Assembly (NCBI GenBank): GCA_011046015.1
Contig: DSBO01000168.1
Location: 1-32,050 of the forward strand
Origin: Thioalkalivibrio sp.
GTDB lineage: Bacteria > Pseudomonadota > Gammaproteobacteria > SpSt-1174
Reading direction: 5' to 3'
Length of the DNA stretch: 32,050 bases
The position numbers and the translations under genes are program-made. The notes under the pieces were generated by a model. The model made no database searches, was not told the origin of the DNA, and saw nothing but the letters and a program-made list of their open reading frames with translations. Numbering within the stretch: the first letter of the stretch is position 1; each line of letters starts with the position of its first letter. This document shows positions 28,282 through 32,050 of this stretch, piece after piece.

Positions 28282-29265
28282 ATGGGGCGTTCGCTTCTGG
28301 CTCGCCTCCAGGGTGGTGCGCGGCCCGTGAACCGGGTCGGACTGAGCATGGATGCGCAGGTGGCCACGCTGGTCCACCTGCCGATGTCGGGGGCCGCGAG
28401 GCCGCTGGCGGCGGCGCTGCGTACCCTGGAGATGACCCCCCAAAGGACGCTGGCCGATGCCCTCGGTCAGGCCGTGGGCGAACTGCATCTGCGCAACACG
28501 CCCTGCACCCTCACGCTCTCCCCGGGCGAATACCAGACCTTTCAGATCGACCGGCCGCCGGTCGAGCCCGATGAGCTCGTCGCCGCAGCGCGCTGGCGGG
28601 TACGCGATCTGCTCGACTACCCGCTGGACGAGGCCATCATCGATGTCTTCGAGGTCCCGGGCCAGTCCCAGCGCGGGCGGGCACCGGCCGTGATGGTGGT
28701 GGCCGCCCGCCAGGGGCTGCTGCGCCAGCGGCTGGACCTGATCGAGGCCGCCGGCCTGCGGCCCGATCGCATCGACATCGCAGAGCTGGCGCTGCGCAAT
28801 CTGCTCGCGCGCCTCGGCGGGCCGGACGAGACCCTGGTCACCCTCTATCTCGCCAACCACCGTGGCCTGATCCTCATTACGCGGGGCGAACGGCTGTATG
28901 TCGCGCGCGGGGTCGACTACGGCCTGGACGAGGTCCGCGACGCACTCGCCCCCGCTGTCGACGGCAACCTCGCCGTGGCGGGTTCCGCCGAGGCCTTCTG
29001 CGAGCGGGTCGCGCTCGAGGTGCAGCGCACCCTGGACTATTTCGAGCGCCACTTCGGCCTGGAAGCCGCACGACGCCTGCTGCTGGCCCCGGCCCTGTCC
29101 GGGGTCGATGCGCTGGCGACCCAGGTCGGCAGCAGCCTGGGCCTGTCGGCCGAGGTGCTTTCCACCGATACCCTGGTCGGCCTGGATACCGCGTCGGGTA
29201 TCACGGCCCCCGGCATCATCGCCCTGGGCGGCGCACTGCGCCTGCCGACCGGAGGTGGGGCATGA
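28282..29265 (+). CDS. mshI: MSHA biogenesis protein MshI (PilM-like)
   Basis: A 327-residue protein resembling PilM, the cytoplasmic actin-like component that binds the N-terminus of PilN under the inner membrane. Visible features are VTLYLANHRGLILITRGERLYVARGVDYG in the middle (in parts), RTLDYFERHFG, and a C-terminal IIALGGALRLP. The family is divergent, so the call leans on gene order as well. ATG 28282 with GGGA 6 nt upstream is preferred over a TTG at 28276 used by the track. ATGA overlap with the next gene. Confidence 0.85.
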   Translation: MGRSLLARLQGGARPVNRVGLSMDAQVATLVHLPMSGAARPLAAALRTLEMTPQRTLADALGQAVGELHLRNTPCTLTLSPGEYQTFQIDRPPVEPDELVAAARWRVRDLLDYPLDEAIIDVFEVPGQSQRGRAPAVMVVAARQGLLRQRLDLIEAAGLRPDRIDIAELALRNLLARLGGPDETLVTLYLANHRGLILITRGERLYVARGVDYGLDEVRDALAPAVDGNLAVAGSAEAFCERVALEVQRTLDYFERHFGLEAARRLLLAPALSGVDALATQVGSSLGLSAEVLSTDTLVGLDTASGITAPGIIALGGALRLPTGGGA

Positions 29266-29891
29266 GGCAGGAGATCAACCTCTACCGCGACGCCCTGCGG
29301 CCGGTGAGCCTGATCCTGCCGGCCCGCACCATGCTGGCCCTGCTCGCCGGCCTGCTGTTGCTGTTGCTGTTGCTCTGGGCCGGACTCGCCGTCCGTACCT
29401 GGGGCGCGGAACAGGCGCTGGCCGAGCAGCGCGAACGCCTGGCGCGGCAGCAGGTGGAGGTCTCCCGTGTCAGCGAACAGCTGGCCCAGCGCGTGAAGAG
29501 CCCGGTACTGGAACAGCAGGTGCAGCGTCTCGAGCGCGAGCTCCGCCTCAAGCGCCGCCTGCTCGCCATGGTCTCGGGCGAGAGCCAGGGCAACACCGAG
29601 GGCTTTTCCGCCGCCCTGGCGGGCCTCGGCCGACACCAGCGAGATGGCCTGTGGCTCACGCATATCGCCTTCAGCCGCGGCGGGGCCGGCCTGCGCCTGC
29701 AGGGCGCCACCCTCGATGCCCGCGAGCTGCCCGCCTACCTGCAGGCGCTGGCCGCCGAGCCCGCGTACGTCGGCCGAGAGTTCGGGACCTTCTGGCTGCG
29801 CCGACCGGAGCCGGCGGCCGGGGGCCGCCTCGATTTCGTGGTCAGCACGCATTGCGATGCCGACGACTGCCTGCAGGAGGCCCGCCGATGA
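29262..29891 (+). CDS. PilN-like pilus assembly protein (MshI2)
   Basis: A 209-residue bitopic inner-membrane protein. The start MRQEINLYRDALRP is the PilN motif (INLY) that docks PilM. One membrane helix rich in leucine follows (LALLAGLLLLLLLLWAGLAV), then a coiled coil (about 50-105) and a small periplasmic ferredoxin-like domain. It overlaps mshI and mshJ by 4 nt each. It would form a heterodimer with the PilO-like MshJ to link the cytoplasmic motor to the secretin. Confidence 0.87.
   Translation: MRQEINLYRDALRPVSLILPARTMLALLAGLLLLLLLLWAGLAVRTWGAEQALAEQRERLARQQVEVSRVSEQLAQRVKSPVLEQQVQRLERELRLKRRLLAMVSGESQGNTEGFSAALAGLGRHQRDGLWLTHIAFSRGGAGLRLQGATLDARELPAYLQALAAEPAYVGREFGTFWLRRPEPAAGGRLDFVVSTHCDADDCLQEARR
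29355..29372 (+). repeat. CTGTTG tandem repeat (three copies) in the membrane-helix codons
   Basis: Three exact copies of the hexamer CTGTTG encode Leu-Leu pairs in the transmembrane helix of the PilN-like protein. Slippage by one unit would stay in frame and change helix length by two leucines. It may simply reflect leucine codon choice. Confidence 0.6.
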
Positions 29892-30550
29892 AGGCACGCC
29901 TCCTCGCACTCATGGCCCGCATCGACGGCCTGCAGACGCGCGAGCGCGTGCTGGTGTTCGCCGCCGCCGTGGTCATCCTGGGCGGGCTGATGCTTAGCCT
30001 CCTGGTCACGCCGGCCCAGCAGCACCTGGCGGAGGTCCAGCGCCAGGTCGAGCGCAGCGACACCCAGGTTCGCGAACTGCAAATACAGCTCGACGAGCTG
30101 GCGCGCCGCGCCGCCGCCGATCCCGACGAGGACAACCGTCGCACCCTGGCCCACCTGCAGGAGCAGATCATTGGGGTCGACGCGCAGTTGCGTGACCGCA
30201 CCCTGGAGTTCATCTCGCCAGCGCAGATGGCGCGCGTGGTGGAGGACCTGGTGATCCGTACCCGCGGCCTTGAGCTGGTGGCCGTGCAGAGCGAGGCGGC
30301 CACCGTGGTCGAAGGCCTGGTCGAGCGCGGGGATGTCGCCGAGGACGCCCCTCGCATCTACCGCCACGGCCTCGCCGTGGAACTGCGCGGCAGCTATCAC
30401 GGCGTGCTCGAGTATGCGCGTGCGCTGGAGGGTCTGCCGTGGAAACTGTTCTGGGACGAGCTGGCCCTGGAGACGGACACCTACCCGCAGGCGCGCATAC
30501 GCCTGCGCCTTTACACCCTCAGCCTGAGCGAGGCCTGGATCGGTGTCTAG
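29888..30550 (+). CDS. mshJ: MSHA biogenesis protein MshJ (PilO-like)
   Basis: A 220-residue bitopic membrane protein: a short cytoplasmic start, one membrane helix (LVFAAAVVILGGLMLSLLV, about 22-40), a coiled coil (about 42-105), then a periplasmic domain with RHGLAVELRGSYHGVLEYARALEGL, a typical PilO/MshJ block. It would pair with the PilN-like protein in the alignment subcomplex. Start at ATG 29888 overlaps the previous stop; the longer track ORF from 28898 runs out of frame through two genes. Confidence 0.87.
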   Translation: MKARLLALMARIDGLQTRERVLVFAAAVVILGGLMLSLLVTPAQQHLAEVQRQVERSDTQVRELQIQLDELARRAAADPDEDNRRTLAHLQEQIIGVDAQLRDRTLEFISPAQMARVVEDLVIRTRGLELVAVQSEAATVVEGLVERGDVAEDAPRIYRHGLAVELRGSYHGVLEYARALEGLPWKLFWDELALETDTYPQARIRLRLYTLSLSEAWIGV

Positions 30551-30869
30551 CCAACGTTTCATCGTCGCCCTGCTGGCCCTGGCGGCGCTGCCGCTGGTGG
30601 CCGCCGGCGAGGACATCCGCGACCCCATGCGCCCGCCGGCCAGCGCCGTGGCGGCGCCGGCCACCGCCATGCACTGGACGCTGCATTCCACTGCCGTCAG
30701 CGGCGGTCAGCGCAGCGCCGTGGTGAACGGGCAGGTGGTCGCCGTGGGCGATGCCGTCCAGGGCGCCCGGGTACTCGACATCCGCCAGAGCAGCGTGCGT
30801 CTGGCCACGGCGCAGGGTGAGATCACCCTGCGACTTCCGGTTTACGAGATCAAGAAAGGTGCGCGTTAA
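30543..30869 (+). CDS. mshK: MSHA biogenesis protein MshK (PilP-like)
   Basis: A 108-residue exported protein with a signal peptide (FIVALLALAALPLVAAG) and no lipobox cysteine. The mature part holds DIRDPMRPP, which resembles the PilP/MshK entry motif, and a small beta domain of the type that binds secretin N-domains (SAVVNGQVVAVGDAVQGARVL, in parts). It starts at a GTG inside the end of mshJ (8-nt overlap). It is much shorter than PilP (about 175 aa), supporting an MSHA rather than a PilMNOPQ operon. Confidence 0.83.
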   Translation: MSSQRFIVALLALAALPLVAAGEDIRDPMRPPASAVAAPATAMHWTLHSTAVSGGQRSAVVNGQVVAVGDAVQGARVLDIRQSSVRLATAQGEITLRLPVYEIKKGAR

Positions 30870-30872
30870 GCG

Positions 30873-32050
30873 ATGACGTCCAAACGACTGGTAATCCCCG
30901 GCCTGCTGGCCCTGGCCGCCCTGCTCGCGGGCTGCGAACAGGCCCCCGTGAAGCCGACGGAGACGGCGGATACGCCCCGCCAGCAGCTCGTCGACGAACT
31001 GGATCGGGCGGTTGCCGCCGTCCCGGCCCCGGTGGCCCCGCCGCCGTCGGTGGCCGACGAACTGCTGCCGCCCATGGCCACCGGTCTGCCCGCCCGCGCG
31101 CCGACCGAGCCGCGTTTCGACATCGACGTCAACCAGGCTCCCGCGCGCGCCTTCTTCATGAGCCTGGTCAAGGGCACGCCGCACAACATGATGGTGCACC
31201 CGGACGTGGAAGGCAGCATCAGCCTGACGCTGACCCGTGTCACCGTACCCGAGGTGATGGAGCTGGTGCGCCGGGTCTACGGCTACGAGTACGAGGCCGC
31301 GGGCACGGGCTTCATCGTCATGCCCGCGCGCCTGCAGTCCCGCATCTTCTATGTGGACTACCTGCACCTGCAGCGCCTCGGCGAGTCCAATACCCGCATC
31401 AGCAGCGGCCAGCTCACCGAGGGCGGCAACGCCCGCGATACCGGCAGCGCGGTCGTCACCGGTGGCGGCGACCAGGTGGTGGAATCCTTCGGCAGCCGCG
31501 TGAAGACCAGTTCCGCCTCCGACGTCTGGAGCGAACTGGGTCATACCATCCGCACCCTGGTCGGGGAGGCGGAGGGTCGCAGCGTGATCGTGAGCCCCCA
31601 GGCCAACATGGTGGTGGTGCGCGCCATGCCCTCCGAACTGCGCGAGGTGGAGGAATTCCTCGCCGGCGCCCAGGGCACGCTGCAGCGCCAGGTGATCCTG
31701 GAGGCCAAGATCCTCGAGGTCACGCTCAGCGAGGGCTTCCAGGCGGGCATCAACTGGGCCGGGCTGGGTGAGAACAGCAGTGGTGACTCCATCCTCCTCG
31801 GCCAGACCGGCGGCGGCACCATCTTCGGCACCGAAAACGGCGGCGTCTCGGAGATCGCCGGGCAGACCGGCAACCTCGACCCGAACAACCTCAGCATGGT
31901 CAGCAGCGCTCTGACCTCGGCCTTCGGCGGCGTGTTCACCATGGCCCTGCAGGCCGGCGACTTCACGGCCTTCATCGAGCTGCTGGAATCCCAGGGCGAC
32001 GTGCAGGTGCTGTCCAGTCCGCGCGTGTCCACGGTGAACAACCAGAAGGC
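30873..32050 (+). CDS. mshL: MSHA outer-membrane secretin MshL, partial (runs off right edge)
   Basis: About 392 residues are visible; the gene is not in the ORF track because it is cut at the window end. A lipoprotein signal (LLALAALLAGC) gives lipidation at Cys21. After a Pro-rich linker comes a secretin N-terminal domain (FDIDVNQAPARAFFMSLV, about 90-155) and a second N-domain with VIVSPQANMVVVRAMPSEL. The conserved secretin core starts at QVILEAKILEVTLSEGFQAGINW and continues to VQVLSSPRVSTVNNQKA. No AMIN domain is seen, again favouring MshL over PilQ. It would form the outer-membrane gate for the pilus. Confidence 0.93.
   Translation, partial: MTSKRLVIPGLLALAALLAGCEQAPVKPTETADTPRQQLVDELDRAVAAVPAPVAPPPSVADELLPPMATGLPARAPTEPRFDIDVNQAPARAFFMSLVKGTPHNMMVHPDVEGSISLTLTRVTVPEVMELVRRVYGYEYEAAGTGFIVMPARLQSRIFYVDYLHLQRLGESNTRISSGQLTEGGNARDTGSAVVTGGGDQVVESFGSRVKTSSASDVWSELGHTIRTLVGEAEGRSVIVSPQANMVVVRAMPSELREVEEFLAGAQGTLQRQVILEAKILEVTLSEGFQAGINWAGLGENSSGDSILLGQTGGGTIFGTENGGVSEIAGQTGNLDPNNLSMVSSALTSAFGGVFTMALQAGDFTAFIELLESQGDVQVLSSPRVSTVNNQK

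Overview
This is high-GC bacterial chromosome, almost entirely coding. No gene-free stretch exceeds about 300 bases; the largest gap is about 200 bp, at 5516-5716. Gene content and order (mnmG-rsmG-parA-parB-atpIBEFHAGDC-glmU-glmS, then ctpA/envC, yibN-grxC-secB-gpsA-trmL, and MSHA-type pilus genes) point to a gammaproteobacterium. A Chromatiales/Ectothiorhodospiraceae-like sulfur oxidiser is my best guess, from protein resemblance and a persulfide-sensor-like ArsR beside a rhodanese. That placement is inference, not proof.

Layout. (1) 1-2339, minus strand: a TetR repressor, an RND periplasmic adaptor and the start of an RND inner-membrane pump, cut by the window edge. The genes overlap by 4 nt and sit behind a palindromic operator at 2349-2370. 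(2) 2489-8524: mnmG, then an inserted divergent pair (a protein of three PAS domains and a secreted DUF302 protein), then rsmG-parA-parB. (3) 8559-15690: a strong sigma70-like promoter, the nine-gene F1Fo ATP synthase operon and a perfect hairpin terminator. (4) 15768-19429: glmU and glmS for UDP-GlcNAc synthesis, then an unrecognised 98-residue protein ending at a 38-bp perfectly palindromic bidirectional terminator. (5) 19448-23390, minus strand: envC, ctpA, a YibQ-like polysaccharide deacetylase and a DJ-1/PfpI protein, i.e. envelope and cell-division maintenance. (6) 23505-27163: a two-cysteine ArsR regulator, a membrane-anchored rhodanese, glutaredoxin 3 and a zinc-ribbon thioredoxin in overlapping frames, then secB, gpsA and convergent trmL. 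(7) 27162-28133: a class 1B dihydroorotate dehydrogenase whose start codon overlaps that of trmL on the other strand. (8) 28146-32050: a promoter and the start of an MSHA/type IV pilus operon (mshI, pilN-like, mshJ, mshK, and the secretin mshL, cut at the right edge).

Most of the window is core metabolism and I see no CRISPR array, insertion sequence, prophage, tRNA or rRNA. The parts most worth a second look are the 98-aa orphan, the ArsR/rhodanese/thiol-redox cluster that occupies the place where gpmM lies in E. coli, the CATG start-codon overlap of trmL and the 1B PyrD, the PAS-only protein, and several intercistronic RNA hairpins (atpE/atpF, atpA/atpG, mshI leader).
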